This document shows, piece by piece, positions 16,424 to 24,738 of a DNA stretch of 37,258 nucleotides. Origin of the DNA: Fretibacterium sp. (lineage in GTDB: Bacteria; Synergistota; Synergistia; Synergistales; Aminobacteriaceae); NCBI GenBank assembly GCA_012520235.1, contig JAAYOR010000030.1:1-37258 (forward strand), read 5' to 3'. The position numbers and the translations under genes were made by a program. Numbering within the stretch: the stretch's first letter is position 1; the number at the start of each line of letters is the position of its first letter. The notes under the pieces are model-generated. The model was not told the DNA's origin, did no database searches, and was given only the letters and a program-made list of their open reading frames with translations.

Positions 16424-17362
16424 TCAAAGAGCCTCTATGTCATTCCAGCCCAAGGACCGGAATACTCCTGCCATGTCCCCCGGAACAGGGGCCTTGAATG
16501 AACGGCCCGAGAGCTCAGCCAGAGAGGGATCAAGCTCCTCGGGAAAAGTCAGGGTCCATGCGTGGAGCATGGGGCGCTTCACCTGTTTCCATCGGCGGTT
16601 AGCCTCAAAATTTCCATATTTTCTGTCCCCCAATATGGGGAGTCCGGCATGAGCCAGGTGTACGCGCGCCTGATGGGTCCGGCCCGTCAAAAGCTCGACA
16701 CGCACCAGAGACAGAGAAGACTCCTTGCCCCCTGCCAGACGATAAAAACGCGTATGGGCCTCTTTGCCCTCAGGGTCCACTCTCACCGTGTTGAGGGCCG
16801 AGTCCTTGAGAAGGGGGGCGTCTACCTCTCCGCTCGGTGGAGCATCTCCCACAACCACCGCCAGATACTCCTTCAAAAGATCCCTCTCTTTGAAAAGCCG
16901 CTCCAGCGCTCTCAGGCTGTCTCCCGCCAAAGCCACGATCAGGACTCCCGTGGTGTTGCGGTCCAGACGATGCACCGCAGCCGGGGCAAACCCTGCGGAG
17001 GGGGCATCCCCGAGGCTCCAGACGCGAGTGATCACACTGTCGCCTCCGGCTGTGTCCGGTTGGACCAGAAGGTTCGCCGGTTTGTTGAGGACCAGGGCCC
17101 CATCACCACGCCACAGGATGGAGAGAGCTCCTCTGTGACGCGGCAATGCCTTTGCTTCCGGCTCATCCCAACGGACATAAAGCTCCTGTCCCGCTCTCAC
17201 CCGGGCAGCCGGGTCCCGCACGCAAACCGCGTCCAGACGCACATACCCTTTCCTCAGGCCCTTCATGACGGCAGAGAGGGGAAGATTGGGCCAAATGGAG
17301 CGCAAGGTGCGATCCAAACGCCTCCCGTCATGATCCTTTGTCAGGACAAGGCGGAAACTCAT
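16424..17362 (-). CDS. RluA-family pseudouridine synthase
   Basis: A 312-residue RNA-modifying enzyme converting uridine to pseudouridine. An S4-like N-terminal domain covers residues about 14-70 (RLDRTLRSIW, then KGYVRLDAVCV). The catalytic HRLDRNTTG is at 131-139 with Asp134 as nucleophile. The substrate-side motifs LLTGRTHQARVHLAHAG and PILGDRKYG are intact. It is closest in layout to RluC/RluD types, but the target site cannot be told from sequence. The start overlaps the nuclease gene stop as ATGA. It ends 74 bases before the ABC ATPase start, the widest gap in this operon. Confidence 0.93.
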   Translation of the reverse strand: MSFRLVLTKDHDGRRLDRTLRSIWPNLPLSAVMKGLRKGYVRLDAVCVRDPAARVRAGQELYVRWDEPEAKALPRHRGALSILWRGDGALVLNKPANLLVQPDTAGGDSVITRVWSLGDAPSAGFAPAAVHRLDRNTTGVLIVALAGDSLRALERLFKERDLLKEYLAVVVGDAPPSGEVDAPLLKDSALNTVRVDPEGKEAHTRFYRLAGGKESSLSLVRVELLTGRTHQARVHLAHAGLPILGDRKYGNFEANRRWKQVKRPMLHAWTLTFPEELDPSLAELSGRSFKAPVPGDMAGVFRSLGWNDIEAL

Positions 17363-18468
17363 GAGATGGTCCGGGCCTCGTCAGAAACAGTCCGGTCCGG
17401 ACGCCAGAAACGACGCTGCAGGATCGGGTTATAGTCCGAGATGCTGCGCTCTGCCTCCAGCAAGCTCGTCTGGTCCTTCCAGAAAAAGAGCTTGAAATCC
17501 AGATCGTCAGAAGCTGCGACGATCATGGCCTCAGGCGTGGCCGGCAGAGTGGGAGAGCCGAACTCCCTGCTGCCGTGGTGGCTCACCAGAATATGACCTA
17601 TCTCAAGCGCAAGGCCAGGGTCCAGCTCCTCCTGCTCCGCCAGGTTCATGAAACGGCGATAACCCAGGACGATATGGTCCACGACCGTACCAGGAAGCGT
17701 CATCTGAGGGGCCGGTGAGAGGCGGTAAGTTTCAAGCTTGCCCAGGTCATGCAATAGAGCCCCGGCCACGACAACCTCCTCCTTGAGTTCCGGATACAGG
17801 GCCTCGTATTGCCGGACCATCAGCCTGGCAGATTTTGCCACAAAAAGAGAATGCTCAAGCAGACCTCCGACATAAGCATGATGCATGGAGACAGCCGCAG
17901 GGCAGATGCGAAACTCCTCCCAAATGCCAAGCTCAAAGAAGATCCGATTCAAAAAGCCTCTGACGGGCTCCCGAAGCCCGGCAATGAGGCCGCGTAGGTC
18001 CTCCTCCATCTCAACAAGGGGGATGGGAGAACGGCGCACAAAATCGTGGGGGGGATATTTTTCCTGATCCACGTAGTAAACGACGCTGAAATTGTACTGA
18101 TTCTGATCCCGAAACTCGACGACCTTCCCCTGCACTCCCACGCTGTTTCCCTCAAGCTTTAAAACCTTCTCATCCGTCAGGGCGTTGAGGCGGGTTCTTC
18201 CGTCCCCTTCAATATCCCACCATTCAGAGCTGCTCCATATTTTGCCGTCGAGCTGTCCCGTCTCATCCATGATAGAGATGTCCCAGAAAGGATTGCCGTT
18301 CTTGTCCTTTCGCTGAACGAAGCGGGAAGCCACCCCCACGAGAAAGAAACTCGCGTCCCTCGGAAGTTGTCGGACCTCAAGAACAGAGCTCCTCTTCCTC
18401 TCTTTGTTCTGTGCCTTTTTCACGTCAGCAGGGTTCTCCTGCCCGACGGTCTCCTGCCTTCGCTCCAC
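17359..18468 (-). CDS. YhaM-like 3'-5' exoribonuclease (OB fold plus HD domain)
   Basis: A 369-residue protein starting at GTG behind GAGGTGATC. Residues about 35-140 form an OB-type nucleic-acid-binding domain (FFLVGVASRFVQRKDKNG, then WDISIMDETGQLDGKIW). Residues about 190-345 form an HD hydrolase domain with HHAYVGGLLEHSLFVA, LLHDLGKLE and SHHGSREFGSP. That combination defines the YhaM/CbfA family of 3'-5' exonucleases. The first 30 residues are highly charged. It is the first gene of the ten-gene minus-strand run and is divergent from dcd. Confidence 0.92.
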   Translation of the reverse strand: MERRQETVGQENPADVKKAQNKERKRSSVLEVRQLPRDASFFLVGVASRFVQRKDKNGNPFWDISIMDETGQLDGKIWSSSEWWDIEGDGRTRLNALTDEKVLKLEGNSVGVQGKVVEFRDQNQYNFSVVYYVDQEKYPPHDFVRRSPIPLVEMEEDLRGLIAGLREPVRGFLNRIFFELGIWEEFRICPAAVSMHHAYVGGLLEHSLFVAKSARLMVRQYEALYPELKEEVVVAGALLHDLGKLETYRLSPAPQMTLPGTVVDHIVLGYRRFMNLAEQEELDPGLALEIGHILVSHHGSREFGSPTLPATPEAMIVAASDDLDFKLFFWKDQTSLLEAERSISDYNPILQRRFWRPDRTVSDEARTIS

Positions 18469-18575
18469 AAGATCACCTCAGTTATCGTATTAGAAATCCT
18501 TCTCTCATCCTGAAAATGATAACCCAACAGGCTCATGCCGTCCATGTCAAACCGCCTTCTTAAAAAAAGTTCCCC

Positions 18576-18604
18576 ATGACAGACAGAGAGGAACTCCCTA
18601 TAAT
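18576..18604 (+). promoter_or_regulatory. Sigma-70 promoter for dcd-nadK-recN
   Basis: ATGACA (18576-18581) and a perfect TATAAT (18599-18604) are separated by 17 bases. The predicted transcript would start about 78 bases before dcd. The intergenic region is otherwise without visible genes. Confidence 0.7.
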
Positions 18605-18688
18605 AAGGGCAGAAAACGAGACGCACTACTCGAACGATGATGTTATGGTCATTAAAAAATCATTGAAAATTTTTTGGAGGGTTTGGGC

Positions 18689-19210
18689 ATGATACTCTCG
18701 GGCAAAGAAATATTAAGTCACATCGGGCAGGAAATTATTATTGAACCCTTCGACCGGAAAAAGCTCAACCCTAACAGCTATAACCTTTCCCTGCATAATG
18801 AGATGCTGGTCTACTGCGAAAAGAGCCTGGACATGAAAAAAGAGAACGAGACGGAGACGCTCCTCATCCCCGACGACGGGCTCCTCCTGACCCCCGGGAG
18901 GCTTTACCTGGGTCGGACAGCCGAATACACCAGGACCGAAAAATTTGTACCGATGCTCGAAGGGCGCTCCTCCATCGGCAGGCTGGGTATCTGCGTCCAC
19001 GTCACAGCCGGCTTTGGGGACGTCGGCTTTGCCGGATACTGGACGCTTGAGATATTCTGCGTGCAGCCCGTCCGCATCTACCCTCACGTGGAGATATGCC
19101 AAGTCTATTATCACACGATCCAAGGCGATTACGACCCCTATCGGAGCGGCAAATACCAGAATAATACAGGAATCCAGCCCAGCCTGATATACCGGGAGTT
19201 TCAGGATTGA
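18689..19210 (+). CDS. dcd: dCTP deaminase
   Basis: A 173-residue trimeric nucleotide deaminase that supplies dUTP (or dUMP if bifunctional) for thymidylate synthesis. The start MILSGKEIL, the segment LNPNSYNLSLHNE, and the active-site block EGRSSIGRLG...HVTAGFGDVGFAGYWTLEI are diagnostic. The ATG is preceded by GGAGG eight bases away; an in-frame TTG at 18674 is less likely. Functionally it complements thyX earlier in the window. Whether it also has dUTPase activity, as in some bacteria and archaea, is not decided by the residues I can read. nadK follows after 67 bases. Confidence 0.95.
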   Translation: MILSGKEILSHIGQEIIIEPFDRKKLNPNSYNLSLHNEMLVYCEKSLDMKKENETETLLIPDDGLLLTPGRLYLGRTAEYTRTEKFVPMLEGRSSIGRLGICVHVTAGFGDVGFAGYWTLEIFCVQPVRIYPHVEICQVYYHTIQGDYDPYRSGKYQNNTGIQPSLIYREFQD

Positions 19211-19277
19211 TCCCCCCGAAGCTGCTATAATGAGAGAAGGCGCAGCCTTGCAACAGGCCGTCTCATGGAGGAACACG

Positions 19278-20153
19278 ATGAAAAAACTGGGCATGATCGT
19301 CAACGCGCACAAGCCAAAAGCCATTGAGATGGCTCAGCGTCTGCTGCTCTGGAGCCAGGAAAGAGGCGTCCCCCTTCTCTTGCCGCACCACGAAGCCTCC
19401 GTCCTATCCTCCGTCGGGCTCTCTGACGAAGAGTGGCTGCAGACTGTGGAGATAGCTCTGGTCATAGGAGGCGACGGCACTTTTTTACGCGCAGCCCGCT
19501 ATGTCCTGGACGCCGGAGTTCCGCTTTACGGCATCAACCTGGGGCATTTGGGCTTCCTCTCCTCAGGCAGGCCGGAGGATGTGGAAGAGGATCTGGAGGC
19601 CCTTCTGAGCGACACCTTCAACCTTCTGGAACGCCCTCTGCTGCGCTGCGTGCTGTACCGTGACGATATCCCCCTTCACACGCTCTTTGCCCTCAACGAC
19701 GTGGTGCTGAGCAAAAACGCCATCGCCCGCCTGCTGCACATCGAGGTGCGTTTCAACGACAACTTCTTCGGTGTTCTGCCGGCTGACGGTGTGATCGTCT
19801 CCTCCCCCACCGGCTCCACCGCCTACGCCCTGTCAGCCGGAGGCCCCATCATTCCCCCTCACCTCAACAGCATGCTGCTCGCCCCTCTGTGCGCTCACAC
19901 CCTCTATTCCCGGCCCCTGATGGCCGCTCCGACGGACGTGATCTCGCTCATCCCACGCGGCAGCTCCCGCGACATGACACTCACCCAGGACGGACAGCTT
20001 GCCTACGAAGTACTCCCCAACGACAGGCTGGACATCGCTCTGGACCGGGAAAAGAGCATCAGGACCATCTCTATGCCAAACCGCTCCTTCCTCGATCTCG
20101 TTCAGGAAAAACTGGGCTGGGGTAAGAGCTCCGCCTATGCTGAAAAAGAGTAG
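19278..20153 (+). CDS. nadK: NAD kinase
   Basis: A 291-residue enzyme that phosphorylates NAD to NADP. The catalytic GGDGT is at 64-68, in LVIGGDGTFLRAAR. The second and third conserved blocks, NLGHLGFLS and SSPTGSTAYALSAGGPI, are intact. The ATG at 19278 follows GGAGGA; the frame is open to 19230 without a good site. It is placed between dcd and recN. The nadK-recN neighbourhood is common in Gram-positive and related bacteria, although the usual tlyA and argR genes are missing here. Confidence 0.95.
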   Translation: MKKLGMIVNAHKPKAIEMAQRLLLWSQERGVPLLLPHHEASVLSSVGLSDEEWLQTVEIALVIGGDGTFLRAARYVLDAGVPLYGINLGHLGFLSSGRPEDVEEDLEALLSDTFNLLERPLLRCVLYRDDIPLHTLFALNDVVLSKNAIARLLHIEVRFNDNFFGVLPADGVIVSSPTGSTAYALSAGGPIIPPHLNSMLLAPLCAHTLYSRPLMAAPTDVISLIPRGSSRDMTLTQDGQLAYEVLPNDRLDIALDREKSIRTISMPNRSFLDLVQEKLGWGKSSAYAEKE

Positions 20154-20164
20154 AGCTCAGGGCC

Positions 20165-21826
20165 GTGTTGGACGAACTCTCCTTTTGGAATGTCGGAGGC
20201 GTGAGCCATTGTTCCCTGACCCTCTCCCCGGGACTGACCGTCCTCACCGGCGAAAGCGGGGCGGGCAAGAGTAGCATCGTCCGAGCCATTGAACTGTTGG
20301 CAGGAAAGCGCGCTCAAACCGCTGTCATCCGCGGGGGTGAGGAGGAGGCAGGCGTCGAGGCCGTCTTTGTCACCTCGCTGAACTTTGACGACCTGGACAA
20401 AACGCTCCGCCCCGAGGAGCAGAGCCTCTTTGCCCGGCGCACGATCTTCCGTACCGGACGGGGAAAGGCCGCGCTTCAGGGCAACTCCGTCCCCCTTGGC
20501 GTCTACGCCCGAGCTGCGAGCCGGCTGCTCCACATCCAAAGCCAATACGCCCAGATGGAGCTCCTGGACCCGGAGCGCCAGCTGGTGATGGTGGATTCAA
20601 GCGGAGGCAAAGAGAGCGCGGAGCTTTTGAGTTCTTTGCGCCGCGCCTTTGAGGCCGCTCGCCTGCAGGAGAGAGAGCTGCGCGCTCTGACCCAGCGCAG
20701 GGCTGAAATAGAGCTGCGCTACGCCAACGCCTCGGAGATCCTCCCCCTCGTCCGGAAGGTCAACCCTGAGCCGGGGCTGGAAAACGACCTGACGCGGCAG
20801 ATGTCGGACGCGCGAGACCGTTCGTCAATGCTGGGGAAAGCGCGCCAGAACCTGGACCGCCTCACCGGCGGGCTCTCCGAACAGGGCATCCTGGACGCCC
20901 TTAAAAACGCCAGCGAAGCGCTTCTCTCCATTTTTTCAGGCGAAGAAAGGGACCACTACGCGCAATTGCTCCACGAAGGGATGCAAAGCTTCAGAGAGAT
21001 CACTGAGGACGCTGAGCGCTGCCTGAACGCCGTCGAGGACGTGAGCCTGTTCAATGGGCTGGAAACACGCCTGGGCGCACTCCGGCGGCTCAAGCGCCTT
21101 GCAGGAGCTGAGACGGAGGAGGCGCTGCTGGCTTATTGCGCCGACGCCAAAGAGAACCTGGAATGGCTGGAGGGAAGCTACAAAGAGCTGGAGGAGAAAA
21201 CACGGCAGGCACGGGAGCTCCGCAGAGAGGCCAGCCGGTTGGCGCTCCTCGTCCGGGAGCATCGCAAGGCGACCGCCGCAAAGCTGGAGCGCGGGGTCAA
21301 CTCGCTTTTGAAGGAGCTGGGCATGGAGCAAATCACCTTCTCCATCCGGCTTCACGAGCTCTCAAAGCTGAGGGCCAACGGTGCGGACGAGGTGGAGTTC
21401 CTTCTGACCTCGGAACAGCGCTGCGGACGCGTCGATAAGATAGCGTCGGGTGGGGAGCTGAGCCGCCTGCTTTTAGCGCTCCAATTAGCCCTTCCTGACG
21501 AATGGCTGCCTCCGACCCTCGTGTTTGACGAGGTTGAGGCAGGCCTGGGAGGGCGCGCTGCTGTGCTCTCTGGCCTGAAGCTCAAGGAGCTCTCCCGACG
21601 CTGTCAGGTTCTGCTTGTGACGCATGAGGCCTCCATCGCTGCTCTGGGGGACACGCACATCGTCGTCAGGAGAGAGGGCGGCGAATCGCGGGTGGAGGTC
21701 GTCGAGGGGCAGGCACGGCAAAGGGAGATAGCCCGGATGCTGTCAGGCTCGCCCGACCTTGAGGAAGCTCTGGAGCACGCGCAGAAATTGCTGGAGGATG
21801 GAGGCAGAGAGCTACCGGAAAGTTAG
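20165..21826 (+). CDS. recN: DNA repair ATPase RecN
   Basis: A 553-residue SMC-like protein for double-strand break repair, of normal RecN length. Walker A GESGAGKS is at 29-36. The long central region (about 150-400) is coiled coil, rich in Glu, Arg, Leu and Ala. The C-terminal ATPase half has the signature SGGELSRLLLALQLAL and Walker B LVFDEVEAGLGG. The start is GTG at 20165, with only AGGG as a weak ribosome-binding site, 11 bases after nadK. The central coiled coil is GC-rich but in keeping with the neighbours. Confidence 0.95.
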   Translation: MLDELSFWNVGGVSHCSLTLSPGLTVLTGESGAGKSSIVRAIELLAGKRAQTAVIRGGEEEAGVEAVFVTSLNFDDLDKTLRPEEQSLFARRTIFRTGRGKAALQGNSVPLGVYARAASRLLHIQSQYAQMELLDPERQLVMVDSSGGKESAELLSSLRRAFEAARLQERELRALTQRRAEIELRYANASEILPLVRKVNPEPGLENDLTRQMSDARDRSSMLGKARQNLDRLTGGLSEQGILDALKNASEALLSIFSGEERDHYAQLLHEGMQSFREITEDAERCLNAVEDVSLFNGLETRLGALRRLKRLAGAETEEALLAYCADAKENLEWLEGSYKELEEKTRQARELRREASRLALLVREHRKATAAKLERGVNSLLKELGMEQITFSIRLHELSKLRANGADEVEFLLTSEQRCGRVDKIASGGELSRLLLALQLALPDEWLPPTLVFDEVEAGLGGRAAVLSGLKLKELSRRCQVLLVTHEASIAALGDTHIVVRREGGESRVEVVEGQARQREIARMLSGSPDLEEALEHAQKLLEDGGRELPES

Positions 21827-21847
21827 GAACTCACACTTCCCACAGGC

Positions 21848-21998
21848 TAAAAAAGAACCACGGATAAACACGAATAAATACAAAAAAAGAACCGCGAACC
21901 ACACGAAGGACACGAAAAAAACACGAAAAAGAAAAAACGAAAAAAGAAAAATAGGGCATGCAAACTTTCGCGTTTTTCGCGGTTAATTCTGTTCTCAA
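21848..21998 (+). repeat. Dispersed intergenic repeat, copy A
   Basis: An A-rich segment built of AACCACGGATAAACACGAAT-like units, ending in ATGCAAACTTTCGCG and CGCGGTTAATTCTGTT. A related element lies in opposite orientation at 27972-28085. Copy A carries an extra internal block (AACCGCGAACCACACGAAGG, then ACACGAAAA units). The open frame through it (21759-21986) is low-complexity Lys/Arg/Thr and not credible as a protein. Repeats of this look occur between genes in many unrelated bacteria and are often mis-annotated as small proteins. Confidence 0.8.
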
Positions 21999-22051
21999 GA
22001 TATTATGCCGTTAAGGCAGCTGCGAAGTTTGGGTCAAAAACCGTGGGCTCC

Positions 22052-22170
22052 GCCGTGGCTACCGGCCGCCTCACGGCGACCGATAGGTTGCCGACGGCGT
22101 TGCCGGTGCCTTGCCGCAAGGGAACAAGTTCCCTTGACCCTTTTGAGGGACCCAGAGTCCCGTGTCAAAA
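22052..22170 (+). other. Hairpin-rich non-coding stretch
   Basis: Three inverted repeats follow one another: GCCGTG/CACGGC (22052-22077), CAAGGGAAC/GTTCCCTTG around AA (22117-22136), and TTTTGA-GGGAC/GTCCC-TCAAAA (22141-22170, with a three-base bulge). They lie between recN and the next promoter and could end recN transcription or be remnants of a palindromic repeat. A short frame across them (22005-22199) has no ribosome-binding site and is unlikely to be a gene. Confidence 0.5.
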
Positions 22171-22178
22171 TAAAAACG

Positions 22179-22207
22179 TTGACTCGTTCCCATTTCTGAA
22201 CTAAAAT
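22179..22207 (+). promoter_or_regulatory. Sigma-70 promoter for the Synergist-CTERM protein gene
   Basis: TTGACT (22179-22184) and TAAAAT (22202-22207) are separated by 17 bases. The leader to the start codon would be about 140 bases and holds no obvious gene. Confidence 0.7.
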
Positions 22208-22355
22208 CTAAAATAGAAAAAAATATTATGTCATCTTCATCTTTCTCGCCTATCCTCCCGCTCGGAAAGGAGTGACCACCCCAGGCCAGCTTCTGAACTT
22301 TGCAGGCGCTTTTCGTTCCTACCAAACTTTATTTTTATGAGAGGAGTTCTTTGTG

Positions 22356-24266
22356 ATGCCGAGAAGATTTCTGAAAAAAACGTTGAGATGGACGCTTCTG
22401 TGGGCTGCGGTGCTGGCCTTCGCTTCCATGGCCTGGGCGGAACCGTATCTGTTCAATTATCACGGTTCCAACGCGGACATCCTGGACGGCAAGGCGGTGT
22501 ACGACGCGGCGGAGTTTACTCATGTCTGGATGTCCGTGGACGACGATACGGTGGCGACGGACGAACACTGGAATGCCAAGGGAAAGTTGACGGTTCTCGG
22601 GGGAAATTACTCCTTCTGGAACGGCACGAAGGATGAGGACGTTGCAGGCACCATCAGGACCTTCGATCTCCTCCCCGACTTTAAGGTCGGAGACGACTTC
22701 GTTTCCTACTTTCCGGCAGACGAGGAGGGTGAGGATATCGATTTCCGTGGGGCCGCTGACGACGGACTCAACGGCAAGGAGGTCCGGTGGGAGTTCCCTT
22801 CACTGCCGGCCCTGAACGGCAAGGCCAAGATCCCCACCTTCCGCAGCACGGCCAGGCAGCTTGGGAGCTACGTCCCCTACGTGGAGCTGGTCAAGTCTGG
22901 CTCTGACATCACGGGGGTCAGGTGGCGCATTGTCGACCCCAAGAACCCTGCCAAGGCTCTGCCTCTGAGCGTCAGGTCTAAGGTCCGGATCCGTGTCAAC
23001 GACCGCAGCAACAACAGGCATCATATAGGCGACTGGAAGGAATTTAAGGCGAACGAGGCCCCTAAAGGGATGGCGACGTTTGCGGCGCCCCTGGCCGAGG
23101 ACAAACTGAGATATGTGCAAGTACGCCTTATCGTCTACGAGGGGGACTCCCAATGCCAGTACCGCTGGTCCTTCTCCCCCCGTACTCAGAGTGACGCGGG
23201 CGTGGCGGACTGGGGCGACTTGAAGGAGAAGCCGTTCAAGCTGAAGGCGGGCGAGACCAGGACCATCAAGCTGCGCATGAAGGAGAATTTCACTGCGTGC
23301 TTTGGTTGGAAGAGCACCATCGTACACGACGAGACCGTTTTGAGCGCAAAGGGAACGGGGGTGGAAGTGATCTCTGGTGTTGAATGGCCGCATTTTGAGC
23401 TGAAGGGGCTGAAGCCCGGAAAGACGAAGCTGAGCGTCATCTACGTCGATTACATTGGTGAGGCCAGCCCCCGCTACAGCTCCGTCCCCGTCGACGTCTG
23501 GGTGACGGATGAGAAGGGCAACGTGCCGGTGGTTCCGGTTAGTCCGAATCTGCCTCAGACCTCGTCCGATGTTGAGGCGCAGCTCCCCGAGTTCACGGCC
23601 GTCTCTGCGGACGCCACCCCCGAGCAAAAGAAGGAGGCAGTTGAAAACACTGCCAAAGAAGTCCTTAAAGATAAGCTGCCTGCTTCCGACCTCACGGCAG
23701 ACCCGGAAACCGGCGCCGTAACGGCCTCGGAGAGTGCTGTCAAGGAGGCAGGAGAAAATGTCGTTCAGGATGATCAGGAGATCGCTGAGGTCAAGCCTCT
23801 GCCCATACTGAAGGTCTCCGTGCATACCAAGGGGAACGTCGTGGCTGTGGGTTTCTCTCTCAAAGGTTCCGACCTCTTTGCTAAGAAGGCGTCCGATGTT
23901 CAGCTCCTCAAGATCACCGGCCCCGGAAAGGGAGAGCTGCTGGCCTACACGTCAGGCTCCAATGCGGACGGTCATTTCACGGTCTTGGACGATGAGGGAA
24001 TGATCGTCTCGGACATCGCTTCGGAGAAATTCTACGTCCTCACCCTCTTCATCCGGGACGGAGGCAAGTTTGACCTTGACGGGGAAAAGAACGGCAGCGT
24101 GGCCGACCCGGCAGCGATCCTCTCTCTGAAAGCCAAAGACAAGGACGAAGGCAAGAGCGAGGACTCAAAAAAAACCGGCTCAAACGGCGGCTGCAACGCG
24201 GGCTTCGCGGGGGTTGGAATTGCTCTGCTCTCCGGAGCGGCGCTCCTCCTCCGCAAGAAGAGCTAA
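22356..24266 (+). CDS. Secreted Synergist-CTERM-anchored protein of unknown function
   Basis: A 636-residue exported protein, taken from the ATG at 22356; the adjacent GTG at 22353 is an alternative. GAGGAG lies upstream. A signal peptide covers residues 1 to about 29, ending AWA. The C-terminus has the sorting pattern: a Lys/Asp/Ser-rich spacer, GGCNAGF, a hydrophobic run, then RKKS. This matches the Synergist-CTERM signal, thought to be processed and anchored at the envelope. The middle (about 305-400) resembles a bacterial Ig-like fold (LKAGETRTIKL, then LKGLKPGKTKLSVIY). A Pro/Ala/Glu-rich linker (about 400-480) leads to a last beta-rich domain. The rest is unrecognised. It is a monocistronic unit with its own promoter and terminator. 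Confidence 0.88.
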   Translation: MPRRFLKKTLRWTLLWAAVLAFASMAWAEPYLFNYHGSNADILDGKAVYDAAEFTHVWMSVDDDTVATDEHWNAKGKLTVLGGNYSFWNGTKDEDVAGTIRTFDLLPDFKVGDDFVSYFPADEEGEDIDFRGAADDGLNGKEVRWEFPSLPALNGKAKIPTFRSTARQLGSYVPYVELVKSGSDITGVRWRIVDPKNPAKALPLSVRSKVRIRVNDRSNNRHHIGDWKEFKANEAPKGMATFAAPLAEDKLRYVQVRLIVYEGDSQCQYRWSFSPRTQSDAGVADWGDLKEKPFKLKAGETRTIKLRMKENFTACFGWKSTIVHDETVLSAKGTGVEVISGVEWPHFELKGLKPGKTKLSVIYVDYIGEASPRYSSVPVDVWVTDEKGNVPVVPVSPNLPQTSSDVEAQLPEFTAVSADATPEQKKEAVENTAKEVLKDKLPASDLTADPETGAVTASESAVKEAGENVVQDDQEIAEVKPLPILKVSVHTKGNVVAVGFSLKGSDLFAKKASDVQLLKITGPGKGELLAYTSGSNADGHFTVLDDEGMIVSDIASEKFYVLTLFIRDGGKFDLDGEKNGSVADPAAILSLKAKDKDEGKSEDSKKTGSNGGCNAGFAGVGIALLSGAALLLRKKS

Positions 24267-24300
24267 ACCTGAAACACCCTTTCCTCAATCCGCAAAACGG

Positions 24301-24340
24301 TAAAACGAACCGGACCCCGCACGGGGTCCGGTTCGTTTTA
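24301..24340 (+). terminator. Strong terminator after the Synergist-CTERM gene
   Basis: TAAAACGAACCGGACCCCG pairs perfectly over 19 bases with its complement around CA, giving flanking A and T runs on both strands. It can act in either direction. Confidence 0.93.
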
Positions 24341-24346
24341 GGCAAG

Positions 24347-24379
24347 AATAAAAATGGGACGGGCTGCACGGCTCGTCCC
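24347..24379 (-). terminator. Terminator of the ackA-yceD-rpmF side
   Basis: On the minus strand GGGACGAGC pairs with GCCCGTCCC (one A-C mismatch) and is followed by ATTTTTATT. It lies just past rpmF and back to back with the plus-strand terminator. Confidence 0.8.
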
Positions 24380-24423
24380 TGGACTATCCGTTATTTAACA
24401 AAGGCAACGGGGTTTCTCCGCTG

Positions 24424-24618
24424 CTATTCCTCTTCGTTCTCTCCCGCCGTGACCTTGCGTCCTCTGTAAAAGCCGCAGGAAGGGCAGGCCCTGTAGCTCA
24501 TCGTCATCTCTCCGCAGTTCGCGCAGACATGCGTCTCGGGAGCTTTAAGGGCTCCAAGCCATTGGGCTTTCCGCTGCGCGGTCCGCGCGTGCGAGGTTCT
24601 ACTCTTTGGCGTCGCCAT
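24424..24618 (-). CDS. rpmF: 50S ribosomal protein L32
   Basis: A 64-residue large-subunit protein. The start MATPKSRTSHARTAQRKAQW is the family norm, and the zinc-ribbon cysteines CANC and CPSC (near residues 32-35 and 45-48) are intact. A short acidic tail follows. AAGGAGG lies upstream, with a rather long spacing. It follows yceD, the standard partner, with a gap of 120 bases in which no further gene is seen. Confidence 0.96.
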   Translation of the reverse strand: MATPKSRTSHARTAQRKAQWLGALKAPETHVCANCGEMTMSYRACPSCGFYRGRKVTAGENEEE

Positions 24619-24738
24619 CTCGTCCTCTCAACCTCCTTCAAAAATCAGAAATTTTCAGCTTGCATAGCTTGTTCTAAAACTTCAGGGAAAGCGACCTCCT
24701 GGGAAAACAAGGTTTGCTTCCGAAAGCTGCCGTTCGCG

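Noticed and set aside
18469-18575. A promoter for the yhaM-like gene using TTTGACA and TTATCAT on the minus strand
   Set aside because: The spacing between the two boxes is about 23 bases, too long for a normal sigma-70 promoter.
21759-21986. A 75-codon frame across repeat copy A, Lys/Arg/Thr-rich
   Set aside because: Its first half is recN in another frame and the rest is low-complexity repeat DNA; such frames are commonly mis-annotated.
22005-22199. A 64-codon plus-strand frame between recN and the Synergist-CTERM gene
   Set aside because: It crosses three hairpins and the -35 region of a good promoter, has no ribosome-binding site, and its Arg/Pro-rich composition is typical of a chance frame.
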